From Phaseolus vulgaris (taxonomy: Eukaryota > Streptophyta > Magnoliopsida > Fabales > Fabaceae): DNA of 64,000 nucleotides. Below the pieces are notes generated by a model that worked only from the letters and a program-made list of their open reading frames with translations, ran no database searches and was not told the DNA's origin. The stretch covers positions 25,926,695 to 25,990,694 of the forward strand of contig NC_023749.2 of assembly GCF_000499845.2 (NCBI RefSeq), written 5' to 3'. Positions within the stretch are counted from its first letter, which is position 1, and every line of letters begins with the position of its first letter. Shown piece by piece: positions 18,501 to 27,523 of the stretch. The position numbers and the translations under genes are program-made.

Positions 18501-20975
18501 GAGAAGTGTGCGGCGATCGTGGCAATGAGGAGCCCAACGACGGTGAAGGAGGTGCAGCAGCTCACCGGTCGCTTGGCAGCTCTGTCCCGGTTTATGTCCG
18601 CTGGAGGGGAGAAAGGTCACCCATACTTCCAGTGTCTCAAACGCAACAGCAGATTTCTCTGGACACAGGAGTGCGAGGAGGCCTTCATCAAGTTAAAGGG
18701 GTACCTGGCGAGCCCACCAGTCTTGCGAAAACCCCAGGTAGGCATCCCTCTTCGTCTATATTTTGTTGTGACGGAGAGAGCAGTCAGCTCGGTCCTGGTG
18801 CAAGAGCAGAACCAGGCCCAGAGGCCTGTTTACTTCGTGAGTAAAGTACTGCAAGGCCCTGAAACGAGGTACCAAGCCCTCGAGAAGGCTGCTCTGGCGG
18901 TGGTGTTTTCAGCCAGAAGACTCAGGCATTACTTCCACAGCTTCACAGTGGTGGTGATGACTGATCTGCCTATCCAGAACGTATTGAAGAAACCTGATGT
19001 AGCAGGCAGGATGGTCAAATGGGCAGTAGAATTGTCAGAATTTGATATTCAGTACGAGCCCCGAGGACCGATCAAGGGGCAGGTGTTCGCGAACTTTGTG
19101 GTCGAGCTGTCATCAATCGCGACACCTGCAGAAGGGCTAGATTTCCGATGGGTGTTATCGGTGGATGGCTCCTCTAATCAGCAGGGAAGCGGCGCTGGAG
19201 TCATCCTGGAAGGACCAAACGGGGTACTGATCGAGCAGTCCCTCCGCTTTGTCTTCAAAGCTAGCAACAATCAAGCGGAGTATGAGGCCCTGATCGCAGG
19301 AATGTTGCTAGCAAGAGAAATGGGAGCAAGAAATCTGCTGGCCAAGAGCGACTCTTTACTGGTCACCGGGCAGGTTACGAGGGAGTTCCAAGCAAAGGAT
19401 CCCCAAATGGCAGCCTACTTGGAGTATGTGCAACTCCTGAAGACGTCCTTCGCCGAGTTTGAGTTAGTGCACGTGCCAAGAGAGCAAAATGCCCGAGCAG
19501 ACCTGCTTGCCAAGCTGGCCAGCTCAGGCAAGGGGGGGAAGCAGAGGACCGTCATTCAGGAGACCCTGAAGGTGCCGCGCGCGTTCGTATCAGACAACCA
19601 GGTGCTTCATGTATACAAGTCAATGGAGCGTCTAACGATCGATCATCGGTCGTTGACTCAAGAAACGCTGAGAGCACCGAGGGTGAGATCGCAACCGTCA
19701 AAGACCGATGAGTCGATGGAGGTCCACGTGGAGAAGGAACCCGACACCTGGATGACGCCATACCAGCTATACTTAGAAGATGGTGTACTCCCGCTCGATC
19801 TGGCAGAGGCGAAAAGAATAAAGAGGGGTTCAAGTAAGTTTACTCTTATAGATGGAAGCCTATTTAGATTTGGATTCTCTCACCCTGTGCAGATCTGTGT
19901 ACACGGCGAGCAATGCACTAGGCTCATGTCTGAGCTGCACGAGGGGGTGTGCGGAAGCCACGTAGGTGGTCGCGCTTTGGCAAGTAGAGTACTCCGCGCG
20001 GGGTACTACTGGCCAAAGCTGAAGGAAGATTGCATAAGGTTTGCTCAGCGATGCAAACAGTGTCAACTGCATGCAGACTGGCACAAGGCACCCCCTGAGG
20101 AGTTGAGGTCCATCCATAGCCCGTGGCCATTCCATACATGGGGGATTGACATCTTAGGACCCTTTCCCCTGGCGACAAGGCAGATGAAGTTCCTCATCGT
20201 GGCCATCGAGTATTTCACCAAGTGGGTGGAGGCAGAGCCAGTCGCACACATCACCGCACAGAAAGTCGAACACTTCGTCTGGAAGAACATTGTCTGCCGC
20301 TTTGGAATACCCAAGAGGCTGGTTTCCGACAATGGCACCCAGTTCACAAGCCATCAGCTGAGGAAGATGTGTGAAGAGTTAAAAATACAACAGGTTTTCG
20401 CTTCAGTGGAGCACCCACAAACCAATGGGCAGGTGGAGTCAGCAAATCGAGTGCTGCTCAGGGGGCTGAAGCGAAGACTAGACAAGGCCAAAGGAGGCTG
20501 GGCAGAGGAGGTCCCCAGAATTGTATGGTCTTATCATACCACCCCACAGTCCAGCACCCATGAGACACCCTTCAGCCTTGTCTATGGGACAGACGCCATG
20601 ATTCCTGTGGAGATACAGGAGAGCTCCCCCAGATTCTTGAACTTCATTGCTGAAGAGTCCAATGAAGAGCGTAAGGTGAATCTGGATCTGCTAGACGAAG
20701 TGCGAGAAGAGGCCAGAGTCAGTGCTGAAGCTGTGAAGAGAAGAGTAGAGTGGAGGCACAACTCTAAAGTGAGGCCCAGGCGCTTCCAGGAAGGTGATCT
20801 GGTGATGAGAAAGGCGCATCAGAATGACATGCAGAACAAGTTATCCCCAAAGTTGACAGGCCCGTACAGAGTGGTGGAGACATTGGAGAACGGAGCCTAT
20901 CGCCTAGAGACTTTGGAGGGAGGAGCAATCCCCAGAACGTGGAACGCCACCCGTTTAAAATTTTATTTCAGTTAA
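15579..20975 (+). CDS. gag-pol: Element B: intact Gag-Pol polyprotein (1,798 aa)
   Basis: This is one uninterrupted frame encoding the whole retrotransposon polyprotein. The start at 15579 is the first ATG of the leader, 100 bp after the LTR. Residues ~18-72 form a heptad-rich coiled coil. The capsid core follows at ~115-225 (HLTAFHTQMMLSGG), and a knuckle-like WCEFHQAFGHTLHSC at ~364. Protease has VLVDQGSSADVM with the catalytic Asp near 499. Reverse transcriptase carries YVDD at 914-917. RNase H has VDGSSNQQG near 1195 and SDSLLVTGQV. Integrase has a zinc-binding HEGVCGSH...CKQC region (~1453-1494) and a D1524, D1584, E1620 core with the usual 35-residue D-to-E spacing. It ends LETLEGGAIPRTWN...FYFS with no chromodomain visible. 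All catalytic residues I looked for are present. This is the only undamaged gag-pol in the window and could supply enzymes to defective relatives. Confidence 0.95.
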   Translation: MPRNRQPSPAPSADEGAVRMAQVLEMVRTLQDNAAASKVEQERMQTELAASQSRNDELNRVNEELRRTLQAQREHVVDERVSRMPSPPRAFPMPFSPEIMGTMVPPNLVGVKASFKGVEDPEAHLTAFHTQMMLSGGSDVVYCKMFMSTLSGIAMEWFVSLPEGHITSFSQFSKLFTEQYIVNKAPAVVSYDLFDVRQYQGESLKDYLNRFGAQVVRLPSKDEDMLVHAFKKGVLPGPFSESLIRSHPSTFAEIRRRAVAHIVAETEVSEKRGSAAPPRPRGEQGKPQQARVHEAKEGKKVREKPRPYAPGKDQSRGRARENNAPPRYNFMVELADLIALPAVAARLRVPEKTYKVLGRKKNEWCEFHQAFGHTLHSCLALGHQLAELVKSGFLADYLREPQGDRASGSQTGEQQHEVPVHGEVQTIAGGFSGGGCTASQRRRYARSVMAVDAMNESHYPEVDIIFRKADLRDVVPHDNDPVVISLITAGRRVHRVLVDQGSSADVMFWPTFNKLQLSPDQLRPYTGCLYGFAGDQVEVRGYIKLRTTFTDGTTARTEKIKYLVVNAPSAYNVLLGRPTLNRLGAIPSTRHMKLKLPSMEGTVITIKSDQAEARRCYENSLKQKRSVCHITTKPPPGMREERSVVREIQGARRMEDAAVGGSQVAQVEEEEEGAITPRESGIARAVIASERRPHPAEGWVEVDVGGRKFKLGGSLVEEERRLIMGVIEKHMNAFAWSASDMPGIDPDFLCHHLSMDPMVRPVRQRRRKFNEEKRKVIHDEAQKLLAAGHIREIQYPEWLANVVLVQKASGKWRMCVDLTDLNKACPKDSYPLPSIDALVDSASGGKLLSFLDAFSGYNQIRMHPMDECKTAFMTERSCYCYKVMPFGLKNAGATYQRLMDRVLSPMLGRNVHAYVDDMVVTSQEKKHHAADLEELFTTIAKYRLKLNPEKCIFGVEAGKFLGFLLTERGIEANPEKCAAIVAMRSPTTVKEVQQLTGRLAALSRFMSAGGEKGHPYFQCLKRNSRFLWTQECEEAFIKLKGYLASPPVLRKPQVGIPLRLYFVVTERAVSSVLVQEQNQAQRPVYFVSKVLQGPETRYQALEKAALAVVFSARRLRHYFHSFTVVVMTDLPIQNVLKKPDVAGRMVKWAVELSEFDIQYEPRGPIKGQVFANFVVELSSIATPAEGLDFRWVLSVDGSSNQQGSGAGVILEGPNGVLIEQSLRFVFKASNNQAEYEALIAGMLLAREMGARNLLAKSDSLLVTGQVTREFQAKDPQMAAYLEYVQLLKTSFAEFELVHVPREQNARADLLAKLASSGKGGKQRTVIQETLKVPRAFVSDNQVLHVYKSMERLTIDHRSLTQETLRAPRVRSQPSKTDESMEVHVEKEPDTWMTPYQLYLEDGVLPLDLAEAKRIKRGSSKFTLIDGSLFRFGFSHPVQICVHGEQCTRLMSELHEGVCGSHVGGRALASRVLRAGYYWPKLKEDCIRFAQRCKQCQLHADWHKAPPEELRSIHSPWPFHTWGIDILGPFPLATRQMKFLIVAIEYFTKWVEAEPVAHITAQKVEHFVWKNIVCRFGIPKRLVSDNGTQFTSHQLRKMCEELKIQQVFASVEHPQTNGQVESANRVLLRGLKRRLDKAKGGWAEEVPRIVWSYHTTPQSSTHETPFSLVYGTDAMIPVEIQESSPRFLNFIAEESNEERKVNLDLLDEVREEARVSAEAVKRRVEWRHNSKVRPRRFQEGDLVMRKAHQNDMQNKLSPKLTGPYRVVETLENGAYRLETLEGGAIPRTWNATRLKFYFS

Positions 20976-21955
20976 AGTTGTACAGTAATGGCGTTCTCGC
21001 GCTAAAAGATACATGCTTTGTATGTGGTGGAAACAGTTGAACAGACAAGGGGACACTCTTTTCCCTGATGAGGGTTTTTAACGAGGCCACCCAATTAAAG
21101 AAAAATTTCCAGCATATCAAGTGTGCTTAAGTATTAAAGTTAAAATCCTCCTTGCCCCAGGTGCAAGTGCAGGTGATTGGTTAGGCCCTACTTGCCTGAG
21201 GCGCAAGTACTGGCACCGATCTAAGTCTTCCTCACCCCAGGTGTGAGCGCAAGCAGTTAAAGGTTTGAAAAGCCAGGGGTGCTAGTAAGACCAAGGGAGG
21301 GAAAGGAAAGGTTTTGACAAAACGTCCTTACCCACTTGGCATACACCAATATTGGCCCAGTAAGACTCTTAGTCCGAAACCTTTCTCACCCCAGGAGTGA
21401 GGCAGGGAATGAGCGACTCAACCCGCCAAAGGGTGATGACCTTGGGGAAAGTAAGAGGGGTTAGTGAGAAACACTTTTCTTTCCCCAAGACGAGGCATCA
21501 CCTTGAGCGATCGGTGTCAAAGTCCTCTATGCACTTAGCGCTAGAGCGACAGAGAAAGCTAAGTAAAGACTAAAGAACGATCACTGATGAGTCGTCAGTA
21601 ATTGGCTAGTGGTGCAAAACAGCGCACGAGGACTGTTAAACACCAAGTTGAGAGAATAGCCAGTCGTGATCAAGTAGAAGCGAAAGAATAAGAGAAGCAG
21701 ATCGCGCTAAGCCTAAACAGGTTAACACTTAGTCGTGTGCGAAAGGAAAGGTAAAGCCCAAGATCGCGCTGAACCTAAGCTAGCTAACAGTTAGTCGCGC
21801 ACATAAAGATAAGTGAAGTTCAAAGAAAATACAAGGGAAGAAACTGATGCAAGAAAAGAAGCATTTAGATATTACATTCATAGCCAAGTCTTATATAATT
21901 TTAAAGTACAAAGAAAAATTGTGCAAAAGTTAAATTTACAGAGAAGAGAAAAGGT
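20976..21955 (+). other. Element B: spacer between pol and the antisense gene
   Basis: This is non-coding. It begins with the conserved post-pol block (21049-21100). Loose repeats follow in which CCAGGTGCAAGTGCAGG and CCCAGGAGTGAGGCAGG words alternate. Farther on, two diverged copies of AGATCGCGCT...AACCTAA...TTAGTCGCG occur near 21700-21800. No gene is seen. Confidence 0.65.
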
Positions 21956-24472
21956 TTAAGGGGCAGGAGGGATGAGCTTTCCATCCACCACTTCATGGTA
22001 GATGCTGAACTGCGAGAGGTCCAGGTCTGGGAGAACGCATTTGATTTGCTCGATTGCTAGCTCGAATCCGTCTGTAAGGGCATCAGCACCCACGTTCATC
22101 AAATCAGCCTTCTCCACCTCCAGTTCTTGCTTTGAAGCCTCCGCAGCATCTCTCTCAGTGGTGACGGCAGCAAGGGAGGAGGCAGCTTCAGACAGTTTGC
22201 CCACCACCTCCTCAAGTCTTTTCTCCCCAGCAGCAGCTGCTTCTTTGGCGGACTCGAGCTCCCCCAATAGCTGAGTGTTCTGTTGGCGCAGGGAGGAAGT
22301 CTCGGCCTTAAGCTCCACCACCTCGCAGTCCAAAGAGCTCACCATCTGCCCCATCATGATCTCCGTCTTGATGGTCTCTTGGACCTGCGCTAGGTATTCC
22401 CTCCTAGCCTTCTCCACCATGCCTCGCATCAGTTCAACGGACCCTTGAGCGGCTTCGAAGTCACTTCGCAGTGACTCCTTGTCGTGCTCAAGCTCCTTCA
22501 CCCTCTTCTCCAGGGCTATTTGTTTGCGATGCTGGGTGGAGAATTCCAGAGAGAGCACCACCTGCCTTGCCAGGTGCATGTCAACCTCGTCACCATTCCA
22601 CTCGACGAGCTCCCGGTTACTTATGAGCTGTCGAACTAGGGTGATGACCCTGCTGAAATTCTCGTGGTGGCCCCAGAAGCACTTGGGCGCGAGCTAGACC
22701 CACCACATTCAGCAGTGGCGGTAGGAATTGGCAGCAGTGGTGGTGGTGCACCCCCAGTTTGGGCAGAAGCACCCCCAGCAGGATGAGCGGATAGACCAGG
22801 TGATTGGCCTGCTGGGGGGGAAGATGGCAGCTTGGTAGCTGGAGGCAACTGCTGGCCTGGAGAAGGAGGGTTGATGGGCTCTGTGGCAGTTTGAGCGTAG
22901 GGAGGAGGGGAAGACCCTTCCTCTACTTCCACCGCCTCAATCTCTCCAGGCTGGAGAGATGAGGCCCCCTCAACTGCTGATCTTTTCCTCTGGCGGTGTA
23001 CAAGAGGAGAGCCTGAGCTCTCCTCTTCAGTCGAAGCGGCAGCAGCAGCAGCAGTTGAAGTGGAAGCCTTCACCAGCCTTTTCCTTTTCTTCCCTTGCTC
23101 GGGGCCTCCAGCTGGCGCGACCGAGAGTAAGGGGGCTGCGATGGGCTCAGTTGTAGAGGAAGAGGAGCCAGTGCCCTTGGCTCCCCTACGTTTGGCAAGC
23201 TCCAGTAAAGCTAGCTTCCTGTCCTTCCCCGACATTGAGTCTGCATGCATGGAAAAAGGAAGAGTTAGATGACCAAGATATGCAAGTAAGTTAAAAAACA
23301 CATAAAAGCATGCATGGAAAGGTGCAGGTATCCTAAGAGGGAAATGAAGAGCTACCTATATACTTCTTTAAGGCCACCACATCGAACTCGTCTTTGATGA
23401 GACGAGCAGAATTGTACTTGGCCCCCAGGAGCAGCCCGCACAGCTCGCGCTCATAAAGGGCCATGGCTTCGAGGTCCCTGGATTTCTTGAACTCAACTCC
23501 AGGAACCTAGTAGAGGGGGTACCCCTCGAGCAGACTTGGACTTTGAGGGGTAGCAGATATCATGTAGAATCTGCCCTTCCAATCTTTGAAGGATTGCTGG
23601 TACAGACCCAGGAGCACCCGTCCAGCAACCCCGTTCAGGCTGACCCAGGACCTGTCCCCAGGGTTCTTCGCTTCGAAGAAATAGAGGAACACGTCCACGG
23701 AGGCGTTGTGCCCGAAATAGTTGCAGAGGATTTGAAACGCCCGGATGAAGGCCCAGGCATTTGGATGGAGTTGGCAGGGCGCGACGTTTAACTCCATCAT
23801 CAGCTCTTTTTCGAAGAAAGTGAAAGGGAGGCGCAGCTTTAGTCTCTTGAAAATGGCGGAGTAGATGAAGACGAAGGGCACCCCATTGGTGGCCCTGTCA
23901 TCCGCGCAGATAGGCATTCCTCGAGGAGGAATGCGGATCTGGATGTTGAAGTCATTCTCCCTGTCGATGGAGCAGGAAGGCTCGTCGGGGTTGCGACTTA
24001 GCAGGGACGTGAGATGACCCTTAGGCAGCAGGGTGGAGGTTTCAGCGAGCAATGCCAGGGGAGCCCATTCGTAGACCCTGGCATTGTCGTGGTAGGAGGT
24101 AGCCACAGGCGGTGGTGGAGCTGGCGCACTCGCGGAAGGCTGTGCACCAGAAGAAGAGGCAATGATGCGCGCAGTTTGTTTCAAGCGAGCCATCGTGAGA
24201 TAGCTGCAAATGGAGGAAAAACGAAAAAGTCAGAATGAATGGGAGAAGAAGGAATGATGAATGTTTCGGTGAAAACAGAAAAGGGAAAGGAGAAGGAGAT
24301 GCCCAGATGAAAAGAAGAAGAAGAAGAAGCAGAAGCCAGGGTAAGAGCACGAAAAAACCCTAGCGCGGGTTCGAGAGAGGGAAATAGAGAAGATGAATGC
24401 ATGATAACCAGAATGATAATTGCAATTGGTAAAGATGACCAAAAAGGGGCCAGGGAGAAGAAAAACCATACC
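21956..24472 (-). pseudogene. Element B: antisense gene, one stop and one frameshift
   Basis: This is the counterpart of the antisense gene in C. The 5' UTR intron is 24471-24204 (CCAAAG|GTATGG, ATTTGCAG). Coding exon 1 runs 24193-23356, starting MARLKQTARI, with ICADDRATNGVPFVF, LPFTFFEKELMMELNVAPCQ and VDVFLYFFEAKNPGDRSW. It is broken by a TAG (G-to-A in a Trp codon) after EGYPLY near 23507. The phase-1 intron is 23355-23241 (ATAG|GTAGC, GCATGCAG), the shortest of the five at 115 nt. Exon 2 opens DSMSGKDRKL, has KKRKR and HRQRKR basic patches and Pro-rich sequence, then loses frame near 22690. The coiled coil and C-terminus DLDLSQFSIYHEVVDGKLIP follow in another frame. The gene is dead although gag-pol of the same element is intact. 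Confidence 0.8.
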
Positions 24473-24728
24473 TTTGGATGATCGCAAGAGTTTGGGAAGC
24501 AGAGAATTTGAAGAAAGATGGGTGCGCAGAGGAGAAGTTCGCAGAGAGTCTGGGAGTCGAATGAAGAAGATGGAGGAACAGTGAAAGGGCGCGCCAATTT
24601 GAATAAGAGAAGCGCTAGCGACGCACAGCGCTGGCCGTTGATGGGGCCACGTGTCGCGAGATTAAGAAAGGAAGTCCAAACGTTAAAGAAGCAGCACGTG
24701 AGGTGGCACGTGAGGCAGCCAGCTGAAG
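24473..24728 (-). promoter_or_regulatory. Element B: own upstream region of the antisense gene
   Basis: Pyrimidine-rich on the minus strand, with CACTGTTCCTCCATC near 24567-24582 and CACGTG words at about 24650-24710. It aligns in general layout with the upstream region in A but stops at 24728, where C-type sequence takes over. B's own polypurine tract is missing. Confidence 0.55.
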
Positions 24729-24958
24729 ATGAAAGGGTTTAAGGGTTTTTCAAACGTTTTTGGAAGCGCAAACAACAGCTGAAGATGACCGTTAATGAAG
24801 CCACATGTTGAACAATTGGAAAAAGGGGTTTGGTGGAGCGTCAGAAAAGCAGAGGGTACGAACATTTGGAATTTCGTGCCAGCGCCACATAGATCGGCAT
24901 TGATGTGACCTCTTAGTCTTTTCGCTGGACAAGTCTTTGCTTAAGACTGGGGGGCTTG

Positions 24959-25880
24959 TGTACCGCCCAGGTAGTCGGAAGTGATGACGTGGCAGCAAGC
25001 TATAATATAGGCGTGTTGAACGGGACACCTGGCTTGCAGAAGGGAAGGAAGTCGGGGGGCTCGTGTAGTCGCCAGTCGTTAAGTTGGCGTGCCCCGACCT
25101 CTAGCATACCTAAACCGGCAGTCACCAAGTTTGTGTCGTAGTCGTCGAATGTGAACCCAGGCGACAAGGCGATCGGAGATCGCCGAGAGGAGGACATCGC
25201 CGAAAGATCAGGAAAGCTTGTTCCAGGCTTTCGAAGCGAAGGATGAAGTTGTCAGATGGCCATTCCCTAGCTGGCCAGAGGTTGAGGTCAGGGAACAGTT
25301 TACCCGAACATGCACGGTGAAGTAAGTGAAGGAGATCATAATGGCGGCTGGCGAGACCACAGGGAAGGTGTGTATGATGACACCCGTACTCGCCACACAG
25401 AAGAGATCGCATGGGTACGTCCTGCATGGGTAACTTAGTCGAACAGCCTGAAGAGTAAGAAGTGACGCTCAAGCAGAGGATGCTCCAGATGGTGACACGT
25501 GTACAGCAGGATGCAAGCCACGTGTCCAGATGTGTTACTGTCAGGAGAGAGAAAGCGCACAGGTATATAAGGGATTCTAACGAACTTCTGAGGTACGCGC
25601 GTTTTAGAATACTTCTTTTACGCTTGCGATAACTTGAGTACGCTGAGAGAGAACATTGCATGGTTCCTGAAGTTTTTAGTTTTCCTCTTAGTATTTTGGT
25701 GGTTCAGTCGCTGATTTGAGCGTCGGAGCGCGATCGGCCGCAGCGACGCCGTTCTGTCTTTTGCAAGTTCTTGAGGTGAATCAAGGTGAAGGACGGAAGC
25801 TAACACGGTGCAAAGCCGATCCAGAGGAAGCTACCTTTGACGAGGCAAGGCTTTTGCGTTCTGGTCAACAGGCAGGATCA
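24959..25880 (+). repeat. Second full copy of LTR-A (922 bp)
   Basis: It is colinear with 13329-14250, with the same TG/CA ends and about ten substitutions by eye. It sits between element B's body and the right LTR-B as part of the duplicated block, and is not the LTR of B. Confidence 0.9.
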
Positions 25881-25920
25881 AATATTATTAATATTATAAA
25901 ATATTATTAATATTAATAAT

Positions 25921-27109
25921 TGATCCGATTGGTCATCGGTGGTCGATGACGTCAGCAACAGAGAACCACGTGGACCACTCGAAGGGTGACACGTGGACCA
26001 GGTGGCAGAGAGGTCAGGGGGACGATCGCCAAGAGCGGTGATCGGTGGTCAGTAACCAAGTTACCACCGACAGATCAGGCGGCAGACGGGTCAGGGGACA
26101 GATCACCCAGAATGGTGATCAGTGGTCAGTAGCCAAGTGGCCACCAGCAGACCAGTTCCCAGACTCGCGCCTGGAGGCAGAGCGCGAGTCGAGAATAAAC
26201 ACTAATCAGTCATCGGGTGTATTGTCATCGGGGTCTCGTGTTACACGCAGTTAAACTGGGACTGAGGTTCCCAGCGAGAGCGTTACGCATGGATCTCGCT
26301 TGAGCACACCTCAGGGAATCATGCACGAGAGTGGCCTGAGGGAACTAGTAAACCAGTCAGTGATTGGTGATTCCCTCAACCCATTACGTGCGTGGCATCG
26401 TGAAGGGTAAGTCGCCTACGCAGAGAGCAACGTTTGGTGAGTGTGCCTAGACCAGCCACACCCGACGTTCTCCTAAGAGTATGCGATTTACCCAGATAAG
26501 AGAAATATCCTAAGCTACTCCGCGAGGGCGTAACTTAGGCACACAAAGAGAAGCGCTAGAGCCCTTCCAGTAAATGACACGTGTGTGGTTAGATGTGAGT
26601 TGCAGGCCTCCACGTGTCACCATCTGAGAGGGGTGCGGTCCAGACAAAGGTGCACTCCGTACCATTAAGGGTACAGACAGGCGCAGCCCAGCACAGAGAC
26701 GCGCGGACACGCACAGACACCCACACTCTCTGATTCTGCAGGTACACTGTCTCTGAAAAGCGTAACAGGTTTCTGACACATGCCAGAAAAGCATAACAGA
26801 ATTCTGTTATGCCCAGAAGTAGAGACAGAGAGATAAAAGGAGGAATCAGGGAGAGAAGTGGGGAGACGAGAAACAGAGAGCAAGAGTTTTTCACACACAC
26901 TACTAGTTTTCTCATTTGGTGGTTTTGTGGACTAACTTGATCGTCGGAGTGCAAACGGCCGCTAGAGGCGCCGTCTGTGTGTTTTGCAGGTCACGTTTGG
27001 AGATCCAAGAGAAGGTTCTGAGGGTGATTCTGTAGAAAACGCAGTCGCGTAGACGGGACAGAGTGTGCTACAGAGCGATTCCTCCACGTTCGAGTTGCCG
27101 GCAGGATCA
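25921..27109 (+). repeat. Element B: 3' LTR (LTR-B, 1,189 bp)
   Basis: It is colinear with 14291-15479 with about eight to ten substitutions by eye. The base before it is the end of an ATT linker, not a polypurine tract. Confidence 0.9.
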
Positions 27110-27523
27110 ATAATATTATTAATATTATCAATATTATTAAATATTATTAATATTGTGTATATAATTATTATGATAATAGGTGGTAGGTAATAGAGATTTG
27201 TAGGTGATAGTTCGTAGGAATAGAGATTCGTAGGTAATAGTTGGTAGGTAATAAAGATCCGTAGTTAAAAGTTTGTAGGTAATAAGATTCGTGGGTAATA
27301 GTTGGTAGGTAATAGAGATTCATAGTTAAAAATTGGTAGGTAATAAGATCCATGGTTAATAGTTGGTAGATAATGCTGAATTTACCCATGGATTCAGAAT
27401 CTGTGGGTATTGTCCGTAGGTAATGTTGTTCGTAGGTAATGTCCGTAGGTAATGCTGAATTTACCTACAGACTCAGATTCGTGGGCAAAAATCTGTAGAT
27501 AATACGGATTTTTTTTTGTAGTG
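27110..27523 (-). mobile_element. ATT array remnant and truncated CACTA (En/Spm-type) transposon end
   Basis: The right boundary TGTAGTG at 27517-27523 is, on the minus strand, CACTACAAAAAAAAATCC, the classic start of a CACTA terminal inverted repeat. Inward lies a subterminal array of about ten direct GTAGGTAAT or GTGGGTAAT words plus a few inverted TTTACC copies (27175-27480), as expected of CACTA ends. No transposase and no opposite CACTA end is seen. To the left it fades into ATT-rich DNA that abuts element B. Confidence 0.7.

Larger units (their letters stand above)
14291..27109 (+). mobile_element. Element B: Tat-lineage retrotransposon with intact gag-pol and chimeric 3' end
   Basis: LTR-B (1,189 bp) is at both ends (14291-15479, 25921-27109). 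ATAAT precedes the left copy and follows the right copy (27110-27114). Inside are a primer-binding site, intact gag-pol, spacer and a broken antisense gene. From 24729 the sequence is not expected of B: it is C's antisense-gene upstream region, C's polypurine tract, LTR-A and the ATT linker, so the 3' LTR-B has no polypurine tract directly before it. This points to conversion or duplication after insertion, not normal retrotransposition. Confidence 0.8.
24729..27109 (+). repeat. 2,381-bp direct repeat of 13099-15479
   Basis: This is the same length as the left copy and has about 20 substitutions by eye with no net indel. It contains C's antisense-gene upstream DNA, polypurine tract (24943-24958), LTR-A, ATT linker and LTR-B. 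The block crosses five element boundaries, so it was copied as DNA after C and B were already neighbours. Confidence 0.88.

Noticed and set aside
16146..20354. Long minus-strand open frames opposite gag-pol of B
   Set aside because: They lie within strongly coding sequence on the other strand, show no domain, and are explained by codon bias of the real frame.
27168..27389. A Tyr/Thr-rich minus-strand frame
   Set aside because: It is the translation of the CACTA subterminal GTAGGTAAT repeats.
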